From Deltaproteobacteria bacterium (lineage in GTDB: Bacteria; Myxococcota_A; Polyangia; JAAYKL01): DNA of 64,000 bases. Position numbers and translations under genes: made by a program. This document shows, one piece after another, positions 1-8,358 of this stretch. The DNA lies in contig JAFGQN010000096.1 in NCBI GenBank assembly GCA_016935665.1, positions 33,970 to 97,969 of the forward strand, read 5' to 3'. Positions within the stretch are counted from its first letter, which is position 1, and every line of letters starts with the position of its first letter. Under the pieces are notes generated by a model that searched no databases, was not told where the DNA came from, and saw nothing but the letters and a program-made list of their open reading frames with translations.

Positions 1-2
1 TG

Positions 3-239
3 CAGGGGGTAAAGCTCCGTGCGTCCAGCGAAATTCGAATCGCGTCGGTATTTAAAAAAGCGCCCCTGCCGTTTTTAAGAATGATTGCCGTTCACGAACT
101 GGCTCACCTGAAGGAAAAAGAGCACAACAAGGCATTCTATCGTCTGTGCGAACATATGGAACCCGACTATCACGCCATCGAGTTCGACATGCGCCTGTTT
201 CTCCTGCACACGGACCGCTACGGTTCGCTGTATGAGTAA
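3..239 (+). CDS. YgjP-like (DUF45, M48-like) metallopeptidase, C-terminal part
   Basis: The gene enters from the left edge, so only the last 78 residues are visible. They contain the zinc motif HELAH, followed by KEKEHNKAFY and the tail HMEPDYHAIEFDMRL. This pattern (HExxH, a downstream His in a KxHNKAFY block, then MEPDYH) is typical of the DUF45/YgjP family, which has a SprT/WLM-like zinc metalloprotease fold and is probably cytoplasmic. The substrate in this organism is unknown. The reading frame is open to the window edge with no internal start needed. A 154-base gap separates it from the next gene. Confidence 0.8.
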   Translation, partial: QGVKLRASSEIRIASVFKKAPLPFLRMIAVHELAHLKEKEHNKAFYRLCEHMEPDYHAIEFDMRLFLLHTDRYGSLYE

Positions 240-393
240 AAATCGAAATTAATTTGTTTCCTGAATACAATAGATAAATAGGGTTTTGAACCATTTTTTG
301 ATGCGTTTGGGATTGTTCAATGCTACAAATGTTTGGTTGTAGCGCTTTGAGAATTTTCGATTTGATGTTGTTGTGGAATAGGAGGAGATGAGA

Positions 394-1395
394 ATGCGAA
401 CTTACAAGTTCAATTTGTGTGGTGCGTATGTGTTGCAATTGTTTAGTGCTGTATTCATTCTGACAAGTCCCACCGTTTGCGCTGCCATGGCATCCGCAAG
501 TGAATCGCCAGAGTCCGATACAGATTCAGTCCGCTTTGATTCGGATTCAATGGCGCTGGACAGCAATAGCATCCGGACCTCCGACAGCGATAGCGCCTGT
601 ACTTCGTCACCTCAGGAAATCATGTGGTACACGTTCATCAATGATCGTCAGCAGGGTCCGTTTCCGCAATCCCGAATGGAAGAGATGGTGGACAACGGCA
701 TTATCACCCATTACACTCACGTGAATCGAGCGGGTACCGCCCAATGGGTGGAAGCCCAAACCATATTCAAGTTTGCAACGCCGCCCAGGCCGACGACGGT
801 GGATGCCCAAAAGCAGGCTTCAAAAGGACAGTCTGCGACGGAACGCGTCCAGTCATCGCCTACACAGCAAACGAATGAAGAATACCTCAACCAAAAAGCG
901 AGGCATGTGACGGCTGGCAATGCACTGGCTGCCATTGGTATGCTGGGCTCCGCGGCGGGCATGGTAATACAGCTCAACGGGGTTTCCGACGACGATGACG
1001 AAGTATTTCTGGCAGGTACGGGAGTATCCATTGGTTTTGGTGTTCTTCGACTTACAGGGGTGATCGCAAGCGGAGTTGCCGCTCGCAGATACACGCGTCG
1101 CCTTGGAAAGCCACTGTTTTCGCTTGGCGCATTCTGGGGTGGTTTCGGTGTGAATATCGCTGGAACTATCCTGCAGTATGCGCTGGGAAACCAGAATGTG
1201 AATGCCTGGATTGGTATTGGGGTGGGTACCGAAATTCTACTGGACGTTTTCTGGATGGTGCATCGCTTCAAAGCCGCCAAAACAACCAGTGACCATCGAA
1301 CAATGGCCGCCGCACAACCACCACGGGTTGCTGTGGTGCCAATGGCGAATCCCCGGTTATCAAGTTATGGACTTGGTCTTCAAATGAGCTACTGA
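394..1395 (+). CDS. Membrane protein with signal peptide, Asp/Ser-rich linker and GYF_2 (DUF4339) domain
   Basis: The protein has about 333 residues. A hydrophobic N-terminal signal is followed by an Asp/Ser-rich stretch, then at about residues 78-130 a GYF_2-like domain (WYTFINDRQQGPF ... WVEA), then four hydrophobic segments in the C-terminal half. In known proteins GYF_2/DUF4339 domains usually precede membrane segments and are thought to bind peptides or partner proteins; the order here is compatible. A strong GGAGGAG lies at 381-387. The ATG at 394 is spaced better from it than the ATG at 388, so 394 is preferred. The Asp/Ser linker resembles the linkers of the lipoproteins elsewhere in this window, but there is no clear lipobox. 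Specific function unknown. Confidence 0.75.
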   Translation: MRTYKFNLCGAYVLQLFSAVFILTSPTVCAAMASASESPESDTDSVRFDSDSMALDSNSIRTSDSDSACTSSPQEIMWYTFINDRQQGPFPQSRMEEMVDNGIITHYTHVNRAGTAQWVEAQTIFKFATPPRPTTVDAQKQASKGQSATERVQSSPTQQTNEEYLNQKARHVTAGNALAAIGMLGSAAGMVIQLNGVSDDDDEVFLAGTGVSIGFGVLRLTGVIASGVAARRYTRRLGKPLFSLGAFWGGFGVNIAGTILQYALGNQNVNAWIGIGVGTEILLDVFWMVHRFKAAKTTSDHRTMAAAQPPRVAVVPMANPRLSSYGLGLQMSY

Positions 1396-1527
1396 TGGTG
1401 TAAAAGAGGTTATGTCACCACCCGCGCTAATCCTTTTGGGGCGACTGTTGCTGATGACTGCCGCATTCAAGGATTAAGAACGATTTCCCGCTTGTGTTTT
1501 GCCGCAAATGTAATTTATTAGAGGTCC

Positions 1528-2421
1528 ATGGTTATTTTTCTTAGCATACTTGTGGGAAGCATTGTTGCTCTCTTTTTTCCCAATGTCGTGCTGGTGTTAA
1601 AGCCCGCATTGCAGCCATCATTTGCAGTCACCATGCTTTTTGTGGGGATGCTGGTTCCGCCGGAAAATGTGCGACTGTTTTTGAGGCAGCCGACGCGTCC
1701 ATTATTGGGACTTTTGGCGCAATACACTATTATGCCTCTTACCGCATTTGGCGTTTCCCTCTTTTTTAAAGATCCCGTGTTGCGTACAGGCATTGTTCTG
1801 GTGGGTTGCATGCCCGGCGCCATGGCATCAAACGTGATGACGGTTCTGCTCAAAGGCGATGTCATTTTGTCAGTCACCATGACGACGCTCGCGACGCTTG
1901 CCTGCCCACTGATAATTGCCTTCTGGCTGCCACTTCTCACTGGCACGTCGGTTTCCGTGCAGGTATTGCCCATGATTTGGAATGCAACATGGATGGTGGT
2001 GTTGCCCGTGTGTGTTGGAATCACGGTTCGATTTCGGTTAAAGACGGTGTCGCATCGCTTTGAACGCGTTGCGTCAACCCTGGCATCTGTTGCCATTACG
2101 TTGATTATTCTGGTGGTTGTGGCAGCCAACCGCGAACGGCTGCTTGGATTAAGCGGGGCATTGGCCGTGGCGATGCTGGCAATGAATCTGACCGGATACG
2201 GGCTGGCGTTTGTTGTGGGAACACTGTTTAAATGGCCCAAAACACAGCGACGTACGCTGATAATCGAGGTTGGCATGCAAAATGCTGGCTTGGGAAGCGT
2301 GCTGGCACTCGCGCATCTGGGAGAAGCAGGCGCCGTCCCCAGTGCATTCTATACCGCTCTGTGCGTATTAACCGTGTCAGCCGCACTGCCGCTGCAAAAA
2401 AGATTTGTTTCCGATTTTTAG
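1528..2421 (+). CDS. Bile acid:sodium symporter (BASS/SBF) family transporter
   Basis: This 297-residue, very hydrophobic protein has about nine to ten predicted membrane helices. It carries SBF-family landmarks: PSFAVTMLFVGM near residue 30, a segment GCMPGAMASNVMT at about residue 93, and EVGMQNAGLGSVLA near residue 248. These match the crossover regions that bind sodium in BASS transporters. The family imports bile acids, 2-oxoacids, pantoate and similar organic anions with sodium; the substrate here cannot be read from sequence. The length is normal. AGAGGT lies just upstream of the ATG. It appears to be a single-gene unit. Confidence 0.88.
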   Translation: MVIFLSILVGSIVALFFPNVVLVLKPALQPSFAVTMLFVGMLVPPENVRLFLRQPTRPLLGLLAQYTIMPLTAFGVSLFFKDPVLRTGIVLVGCMPGAMASNVMTVLLKGDVILSVTMTTLATLACPLIIAFWLPLLTGTSVSVQVLPMIWNATWMVVLPVCVGITVRFRLKTVSHRFERVASTLASVAITLIILVVVAANRERLLGLSGALAVAMLAMNLTGYGLAFVVGTLFKWPKTQRRTLIIEVGMQNAGLGSVLALAHLGEAGAVPSAFYTALCVLTVSAALPLQKRFVSDF

Positions 2422-2690
2422 TCGTCTTTTTAATGATTTCAATATGTTACGTAGGGCGTTTAAGCAGCAGGATGCCTTTTAATACCCGTTTCACTGGTCG
2501 CGCTCCGTTTTCGATTAAATCATAAGTGTTGCATAAAAGCGGGATGGCGCATCGAAATACGACAGGCAAACCAGTTGGATATGGATTCACCCCATTGTAA
2601 TTTCATTGACCTTCGATATTTCCTGGCACGCGTTGTTTCAGCACAGGCACATTATTATCGTTTTCTTGGAAACCTGTCACAGGAGTTGAA

Positions 2691-3548
2691 ATGAGATTTT
2701 TTGTATTTATATGGTTTGCGATGACCATGTTGCTGAACATCGCCTGCGTTGAAGCGGATCAGATTGCAAACAGCTCAGATGACACGTTCGGACTGTCCAC
2801 TGACGATGCCGGAATTGACTCTGAAACATCAAAAGTGTCTGAAGGTGAAACCGACACAGGGATTGTCGGGGACACGGATGTCGTTGATATCACACCGGAG
2901 AGTACTGACCGCATTGCGGATTTGGATACCGGGACGGGGAACAAGTCGAGTGATTCGGAATCGTCCGGGCCGGGTGCCTCTGATGACACGGAAAGGGACG
3001 AAACGGACGACGATACAGGTGGTGCGGACATCAGCGGTGATACCGGCACAGAGACCCCTGGTGATGATACCGATAGTGGCGACGTGGATACAACAGATGA
3101 TACAGGGGCTGTGGATACCGCAGATGATGCTGGCGATGACACGATCACTGATACGAGCGAGACGGACCCGGAGGACGAGACGGACTTCGATACGGACATC
3201 GATACGGGCACAGCCGACGGTGTGTGCACCCCAACAAAGACATTGGGCTTTGGGGAAGCCAACGGTACTGTCGTGCTTAACAACGGATGCTACGAAATTG
3301 TCCCTTACAATCAATGGACCCGTTCGTATCTGGTGGGACTGAGTAATGGTTTGGTCAGTGTTTCCAACCCCGTCCCATACGTGTGGCACTGGACTGATGG
3401 TGTAAATAGTGTGAGTGGGGAAGGCGCATTTACGGCCCTGTTTGCACAGGACGTGTTCACCGGGACGTTGTATCCGTATCCCGTGATACTGGAATTGACA
3501 GGCGACGGCAAGACTCAGGTGGAAATTCGAGTTTTCGAGAGTTCCTGA
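2691..3548 (+). CDS. Lipoprotein with long Asp/Thr-rich linker and small C-terminal domain
   Basis: A 285-residue protein with an N-terminal hydrophobic signal ending in the lipobox LNIAC. Roughly residues 25-178 are a low-complexity Asp/Thr/Gly/Ser linker (DTG, DDT, DTD units), then a compact globular domain of about 105 residues with two cysteines (GVCTP and NNGCYE) and many aromatic and beta-prone residues. I do not recognise that domain. The design, a lipid anchor, flexible acidic stalk and exposed domain, recurs in at least seven other genes here. An AGGAG site lies seven bases before the ATG. It should be outer-membrane or surface-attached. Confidence 0.78.
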   Translation: MRFFVFIWFAMTMLLNIACVEADQIANSSDDTFGLSTDDAGIDSETSKVSEGETDTGIVGDTDVVDITPESTDRIADLDTGTGNKSSDSESSGPGASDDTERDETDDDTGGADISGDTGTETPGDDTDSGDVDTTDDTGAVDTADDAGDDTITDTSETDPEDETDFDTDIDTGTADGVCTPTKTLGFGEANGTVVLNNGCYEIVPYNQWTRSYLVGLSNGLVSVSNPVPYVWHWTDGVNSVSGEGAFTALFAQDVFTGTLYPYPVILELTGDGKTQVEIRVFESS

Positions 3549-3646
3549 CACGAACACGGTTTTCATTTTTCAGTTGTCGATTTGACACATTCCTGGCAGG
3601 ATGCATAGTGGTTTTGAATTAAAAAAGTTGTGTTCGGAGGTCTCCA

Positions 3647-4198
3647 GTGAATGGATTTTTGAACCGGATGTGGCCAACGATTTTCGCCGCGTCGGTGTGT
3701 GTGTTTCCGGCAAGGGTTTGCGTTGCCGATGATGACGGGTCTATTGTGTTTAATTACACCTTTGAGGTGTCCCTGGCGCCGGAAGAGGTGGTCCATACTA
3801 TTTTTGAGTTCGATCATCTCAAAACCTACTCAAAGGGCGTGCATAGTTTGAAGCAATTGCAGCATAAACCGGGCAGTCATGTGGTGCGGTATGAATACCG
3901 ACATGCCATGTTTAAAACCATCATTTCGTTTAAGCGAATACTCAATTTATCTCAAAACGAGATAGACGTGGAAATGCTGTCCTGCTGGGACAATGTTCCG
4001 TTTTTGCCCATGCTGAGAAAGATGACTGGTCGCTACAAAGTGTATGTAAATGCGGCCGGGAAAACAGTAGTACGGTATCGCACAGTAAGCGAATTTGACA
4101 GCTCGCCGGGCAGAGCATACCGAAAAATACTGAATCGGCGCAGTCTCAAGTTTATGGATGGTCTCAAAGAATACCTGCTGTCGCGGATGGCGAAGTGA
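3647..4198 (+). CDS. Secreted SRPBCC/START-like protein
   Basis: A 183-residue protein starting at GTG 3647, six bases after a GGAGG. It has a signal peptide ending near VCVA. The mature part (VSLAPEEVVHTIFEFDHLKTYSKGV ... RYRTVSEFDSSPGRAYRKIL) resembles polyketide-cyclase/SRPBCC ligand-binding folds: an N-terminal strand, two short helices, a run of strands and a long C-terminal helix (FMDGLKEYLLSRM). The similarity is judged by eye and no catalytic motif is visible, so function is open. The signal peptide would make it a periplasmic member of this mostly cytoplasmic fold. It stands alone between two lipoprotein genes. Confidence 0.68.
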   Translation: MNGFLNRMWPTIFAASVCVFPARVCVADDDGSIVFNYTFEVSLAPEEVVHTIFEFDHLKTYSKGVHSLKQLQHKPGSHVVRYEYRHAMFKTIISFKRILNLSQNEIDVEMLSCWDNVPFLPMLRKMTGRYKVYVNAAGKTVVRYRTVSEFDSSPGRAYRKILNRRSLKFMDGLKEYLLSRMAK

Positions 4199-4541
4199 CC
4201 GCCGGAATTCACGTGGCGCCCCTGGAGCAGCAGGCAGATGTGGCGTAGACTATCTGCCATTTGAATTGCCAATCTCAAATGGCTCTCGCAGATGCACCTT
4301 TAAATCGCGCAGTTATTGGCCGTTAATGGTGTCGATATGACGCAATATATTGATTTTATTAAAGTAAATTCGTCGATAAGTTGATGGCATAGCAAAAATT
4401 ACCCTGTGTTGAACATCATTAAAAAAAATTTAATAATATAGAATAAATACCTGGGTATTAAAAAAATACATAATCTGTCGTTTGTTTATTTGTGCACGCT
4501 GCACGGAAAATTCCCCATGCTGCAAAATTAGGAGGCGCGTT
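4199..4541. other. Intergenic region of 343 bases, AT-rich 3' half
   Basis: No convincing gene is seen. The stretch from about 4330 is very AT-rich and includes poly-A runs. A weak promoter-like pair is possible: TTGAAC at 4409-4414 with TAATAA at 4431-4436, spacing 16. A perfect dyad of AATACC and GGTATT separated by TG lies at 4446-4459, just downstream of that pair, and could be an operator for the lipoprotein gene at 4542. These are visual matches only. Confidence 0.35.
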
Positions 4542-5033
4542 TTGTCACAACAAGTAAAGCTGAAAAGTGAATTGAAGACACGTACAGGTGTACTTCGAAC
4601 AGTATTTCAATGGGTTTGCGTTTTGAGTCTGACGCTGCTGTTTATGTTGTCAGCTCAGGCATGCCTGGATGAATCCCAAATGTGCGGAGATGAAATGGTT
4701 GTTTTGGACGACGGTTTCTGCGGGCCAAAGCAACAGGTTGAAACAACGGATACAGCGACGCACGATACGGCCACCTCTGATACTGGAACAGATACAGAAA
4801 CAAGCACCGAGGGGGATGGTTTGCCCGAGGGGATGGATGCGGCCTGCAGCGAAACGATGCCGTGTACCGGCGAAGCAGATTTCTGCAACCAGGTTCCAGG
4901 CTCTCCGGAAGGCGTTTGCACAATTCAGGGGTGTACCATCGAGCCGGACGATTGTCCCCCCGGATACGTCTGTTTTGATTTGTCAGTAATCGTCCCGACC
5001 CTGCCTACTATTTGCCAACAGGATGAGTTGTGA
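4542..5033 (+). CDS. Small cysteine-containing lipoprotein with Thr/Asp linker
   Basis: About 163 residues from a TTG start at 4542, chosen because AGGAGG lies six bases upstream; a longer in-frame version begins at 4482 but has no ribosome site. After a basic N-terminus comes a membrane segment ending in the lipobox SAQAC. A short Thr/Asp linker (TDTATHDTATSDTGTD) follows, then a cysteine-rich tail with paired motifs (AACSETMPC, DDCPPGYVCFD). DxCPxGYxC-type units also occur in the large lipoproteins at the right end of the window. The gene ends eight bases before the porin gene, so the two are probably cotranscribed. Function unknown. Confidence 0.7.
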   Translation: MSQQVKLKSELKTRTGVLRTVFQWVCVLSLTLLFMLSAQACLDESQMCGDEMVVLDDGFCGPKQQVETTDTATHDTATSDTGTDTETSTEGDGLPEGMDAACSETMPCTGEADFCNQVPGSPEGVCTIQGCTIEPDDCPPGYVCFDLSVIVPTLPTICQQDEL

Positions 5034-5041
5034 GGTGAACA

Positions 5042-6535
5042 ATGAAAAATAGACAAAAAGAACTGGATGCGATTAATTTTCACTGCTCTCAAAGCACCCC
5101 TACTGTGCAGCACAACATAATTCTTTTGCTTGTACTGGGGGGGACCATTGCGTTTGCAAGCCCTTCGGCGCTCGGCCAGGACATACAGAATGATTCGACT
5201 GAGGCGGAAGTTCCGGAGCCTGCAGCAGACACAAATGCGGAAGCTGTCTCGACGGATGCGGACACAACCGAAGGAGACACGACGGCAGCAGAGAACGAGT
5301 CGTTGAAACAGCAACTGAAAGAACAGCAGGATGCTATCGAACAGCTGCAGGACGCGCAAATAAATGCTGCCATGGAAAGCGAGAAGAAGCTGAAGATATA
5401 CGGATTTGTTGATGTTCGATGGTACAAGTTTATTCTGTTTGAAAAACCGAATATGTTGGAGGGAGTTGTCAACCAACACAACACGTTTGTTGTAGGTCAC
5501 TGGAATATGTTCATTGAAAAACATTTGACAGACACGTTTCGCGTACTGGGAGAGGTTCGGTTTCTGTTTCAGCCAATGGATGAAATTATCGATTATGGCG
5601 ATCCCCTGGGGACGCAATTTAAACGATGGAACGTTCAAACCGGTGATCACCCGGATGGATACTATTTCAATTGGGGCGGTATTTCCATTGAACAGGTATG
5701 GGTCGAGTATCATCCCAGCAACTACTTCGGTGTTAAAGTCGGCAAATTCTTCACCCCGTTCAGTTCGTGGAATCTGGACCATGGCCCCACAGTGGTGGTG
5801 CCCATCCATCTGCCGTTTCTCATTACCGGAAAATTTATTCCGGTAGCTCAGACGGGCATTTATGCATATGGTCGCGCCTTTCCGAGTGGCTCAACATCTA
5901 TCTCTTACGGTCTGACCCTTTCAAACGGAACGGGTCCGAGCGCCGAATTCCACGATTTGGATGACAAAAAGGCAATAGGCGCACATCTCGATTTTTCGTA
6001 TAATGGACCGATAAAACTCGATGTGGGCACATACGTTTACATGGGAGATTACACGGATGTTGAGAATAACTTCGTTTCATATGTCCCCCTGGATGTGGAA
6101 GAAAAAGTCGTACTGGCGTACAAGGAAAAAGCGATTTCTGCAAAATTCAAGCTGGAGGTGGCCGATGTGATGCTCCAGTCCGAATATGTAAGGGGGCTCG
6201 TCGAGTACAAGGATGACAAGCGGTTACATGCACTCGATCCAACAATGGATGAGTACTTCCCCGATTTCGTGCACCAGGCAATGTATGCCCTTCTTGCCTA
6301 CCGACTGCCATTTGAAAGCGTGAACATTCGGCCGTTCGTAATGTATGAATATATGGAACCGGCAGTGTTCAACAGCACACCAATGGGACATATCTATGAA
6401 GTTGGCATCAACTGGCGTATTAACGCCTACACCGCATTGAAGGTTGAGTTTTACCATGCCAATGCCAAAGAGACGAGCGGCGAAAATACCAGGGATTTTG
6501 AGGTCATTAATACCCAGCTGGCAGTGACATACTGA
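5042..6535 (+). CDS. Outer-membrane porin-like beta-barrel with N-terminal coiled coil
   Basis: A 497-residue protein with a signal peptide ending near ALGQ, an acidic low-complexity stretch, a short coiled coil (LKQQLKEQQDAIEQLQDAQ, about residues 90-110) and then alternating beta-strand sequence to the C-terminus (ends LAVTY, an aromatic end typical of barrels). KIYGFVDVRWYKF and GVKVGKFFTPFSSWNLDHGP resemble phosphate-selective porin/OprP-like or general trimeric porins. The coiled coil before the barrel is usual for porins that contact peptidoglycan. A GAGGTG site overlaps the previous stop codon. The next gene, a short PstS-like protein, follows by 16 bases; porin/PBP-like pairs suggest anion uptake or sensing, which is inference. 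Confidence 0.72.
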   Translation: MKNRQKELDAINFHCSQSTPTVQHNIILLLVLGGTIAFASPSALGQDIQNDSTEAEVPEPAADTNAEAVSTDADTTEGDTTAAENESLKQQLKEQQDAIEQLQDAQINAAMESEKKLKIYGFVDVRWYKFILFEKPNMLEGVVNQHNTFVVGHWNMFIEKHLTDTFRVLGEVRFLFQPMDEIIDYGDPLGTQFKRWNVQTGDHPDGYYFNWGGISIEQVWVEYHPSNYFGVKVGKFFTPFSSWNLDHGPTVVVPIHLPFLITGKFIPVAQTGIYAYGRAFPSGSTSISYGLTLSNGTGPSAEFHDLDDKKAIGAHLDFSYNGPIKLDVGTYVYMGDYTDVENNFVSYVPLDVEEKVVLAYKEKAISAKFKLEVADVMLQSEYVRGLVEYKDDKRLHALDPTMDEYFPDFVHQAMYALLAYRLPFESVNIRPFVMYEYMEPAVFNSTPMGHIYEVGINWRINAYTALKVEFYHANAKETSGENTRDFEVINTQLAVTY

Positions 6536-6551
6536 GAGAAGGGAAAATACA

Positions 6552-7007
6552 ATGCAAAAACAACAAAAAACATCAAGGGCTTTTCTTTTCCTTCTATTCA
6601 TCGCAGGCACTTTGCAAAGTACTCCTTTGGAAGCAGAGTCGCTGGATGACATTCTCGTTTTCGTTAATCCCTCTAATTCCATTAGAAAGCTCAGTGTCGC
6701 CGAAGTGAGGCAGATTTTTTTAAAAGAGAAAACGAAGTGGTCCACAGGAAACAATATTCTTTGTATTCACCCACCGCAAAACGTGGGGCTACGAAATCAG
6801 TTCAGAAGCCAGGTACTGGATATGACCCAGGAGGAAGAGGATACATATTGGCAGGATAAAAAAATTCGAGACAATCTATCCCCTCCTGTTTCGTTAGGGA
6901 ATACGTACAGGGCTGTTTTTTCGTTAAGAGAGGGTATCAGCTATGGCTATCGAAAAGACGTCCCACGCTCCGCGGTAAAAATCGTTCTGGTAATTCCCGC
7001 GCATTGA
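6552..7007 (+). CDS. Short phosphate-ABC-transporter-type (PstS-like) substrate-binding protein
   Basis: This 151-residue secreted protein has a signal peptide (to about residue 30) followed by a PBP-like segment: FVNPSNSIRKLSVAEVRQIFLKEKTKW, then GNNILCIHPPQN and SYGYRKDV near the end. The SxxxLSxxEVRxIFLxxxxxW signature is characteristic of small type-2 periplasmic binding proteins annotated as phosphate ABC transporter substrate-binding proteins. It is much shorter than a full PstS, as usual for this subfamily. These small proteins are often encoded beside porins, as here, and not with Pst permease genes; none is visible nearby. GAGAAGGG precedes the ATG. Ligand unknown. Confidence 0.75.
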   Translation: MQKQQKTSRAFLFLLFIAGTLQSTPLEAESLDDILVFVNPSNSIRKLSVAEVRQIFLKEKTKWSTGNNILCIHPPQNVGLRNQFRSQVLDMTQEEEDTYWQDKKIRDNLSPPVSLGNTYRAVFSLREGISYGYRKDVPRSAVKIVLVIPAH

Positions 7008-7127
7008 GAGAAAATGCAGATTCCCGGGACATTTTGCGTTGACCAGGGGATGGCCAGTGATTTTCGCACTGTCACGAATGGAAAAGTGATGCTGGAAATC
7101 ATCCTGAGCACCTGGAAGGTTGGGGCG

Positions 7128-8315
7128 ATGTGGCGCAAAATACACGTCATGCCACTTCAATATTTCATTTTCAAAAGACTTTCGCTGTTGATATTCGGCC
7201 TCGTGATTGCGGGGACGGCTGCGTGTTCCAAAGATGAACAGACCAAACATTTGGCCGACACCGCGTCGGATGACCGCGCTGATTCGGAAACATCGACCGG
7301 GACAATTACACCGACGGGTATTCGGTGTGCCAATGGCTTTTCGTGTTTTGACGATACAGCTTCAGGGGTCGTTTGGGTGATGAAGGACGACGGGAATATT
7401 AATGGCCCCGCCTGCAAGGATGTGTGCGAGCAGGCGTTGAATCAAAACTGTTCGTTTTACGCGTGTGATGCAGGGCACAATGTGGAATTTAAAGATATTG
7501 ACAGTTTTACGGGCATTGCCGCCGGCCTGGGGTTCACCTGTCGCGAAGGGGGATGCTGGTGGCCTGACGCGCCGGGGGAAGGAATGTATCTTGTATCCAT
7601 TGAAACCGACGAAAACGGTGCGAAATCGTGTTTCTTTCCAACCGAAAACACCCTCAGTTGCAGCACCCATCCTGGGAATGCCAATTGTTTTGGTGAGCGG
7701 TATGCATCGGTGTGTCCCTGTGTGCCCAAAGCGCTGGATGAGGCCTGCGTTTGGGAGTGCGGGCCGCAGCACACCACGCGCGCCGTATGGAAAACCAGCG
7801 GTACCAGCTGTGTAGAGCGTATCAATTACTGGCGCAAACGGGCCTGTGAAGAAGGTTGGGCGGAATGTCCGCCGACGGGATTGCCGCCCATGGTGGAGTG
7901 TGTGGCGTGTCATGCGTGCGCCAATTCGGAGGCCGAATGGGACAAGGACCACGGGGCCCACGATTCGTTTGGACGATGCGGCGAACATGTTCAGGGGGAG
8001 GGCGGTGGCGCCACATGCGCTGATGTAATTGATGCCTTTGTCAGTGAACGGGCGCCGGACGAGAATGGAGTGATGCGATGTACCGGCCATTGCGGTCCCA
8101 TACTCGCCGCCGGTTGCCAGACTTTCTTTTGGGGAAAAGAAAGCGATTCCGGGTTTCATACCCTGAACTGGCGTTCGTGCGATGTGGAAAAATGTCAGAG
8201 CTACTGCGACGCCAATCCGGATGATTGTTTCACCCACGAAACCTCGCCATCAACAGATTGCGATTCTCCTGAAATGGGCGCGGAAGCCGGGCCGGTATTG
8301 CAGAACTGTCTGTAG
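7128..8315 (+). CDS. Cysteine-rich lipoprotein
   Basis: About 395 residues from ATG 7128, chosen because GGAAGG lies eight bases upstream and because the predicted peptide then has a normal lipoprotein signal ending AGTAAC. Longer upstream starts exist but add residues without signal character. The mature protein has a short Ser/Thr/Asp stretch and then about 270 residues containing 32 cysteines besides the lipid-linked one, often as CxxC or CxxxC (VECVACHACA, CDVEKCQSYCD). Tryptophan- and glycine-rich segments (GGCWWPDAPGEGMY) suggest a secreted disulfide-bonded fold. No known domain is recognised, and no c-type haem CxxCH is clearly supported. Probably surface-exposed. Confidence 0.72.
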   Translation: MWRKIHVMPLQYFIFKRLSLLIFGLVIAGTAACSKDEQTKHLADTASDDRADSETSTGTITPTGIRCANGFSCFDDTASGVVWVMKDDGNINGPACKDVCEQALNQNCSFYACDAGHNVEFKDIDSFTGIAAGLGFTCREGGCWWPDAPGEGMYLVSIETDENGAKSCFFPTENTLSCSTHPGNANCFGERYASVCPCVPKALDEACVWECGPQHTTRAVWKTSGTSCVERINYWRKRACEEGWAECPPTGLPPMVECVACHACANSEAEWDKDHGAHDSFGRCGEHVQGEGGGATCADVIDAFVSERAPDENGVMRCTGHCGPILAAGCQTFFWGKESDSGFHTLNWRSCDVEKCQSYCDANPDDCFTHETSPSTDCDSPEMGAEAGPVLQNCL

Positions 8316-8358
8316 GATTCACTTTCAACATTCAGTTTTACCCACAGGATGTCTCCTC

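Noticed and set aside
2759..3283. 174-codon minus-strand frame rich in Ser/Val, antisense to the stalk lipoprotein
   Set aside because: The repeating GAT-AC/GAT-TC hexamers leave antisense frames open; no ribosome site or domain supports a gene.
7362..8237. 291-codon minus-strand frame opposite the cysteine-rich lipoprotein
   Set aside because: No start context; the plus-strand frame has a lipoprotein signal and regular cysteine pattern.
7128..8315. Multihaem cytochrome based on many CxxC motifs
   Set aside because: CxxCH haem motifs are not repeated; the cysteines look structural.
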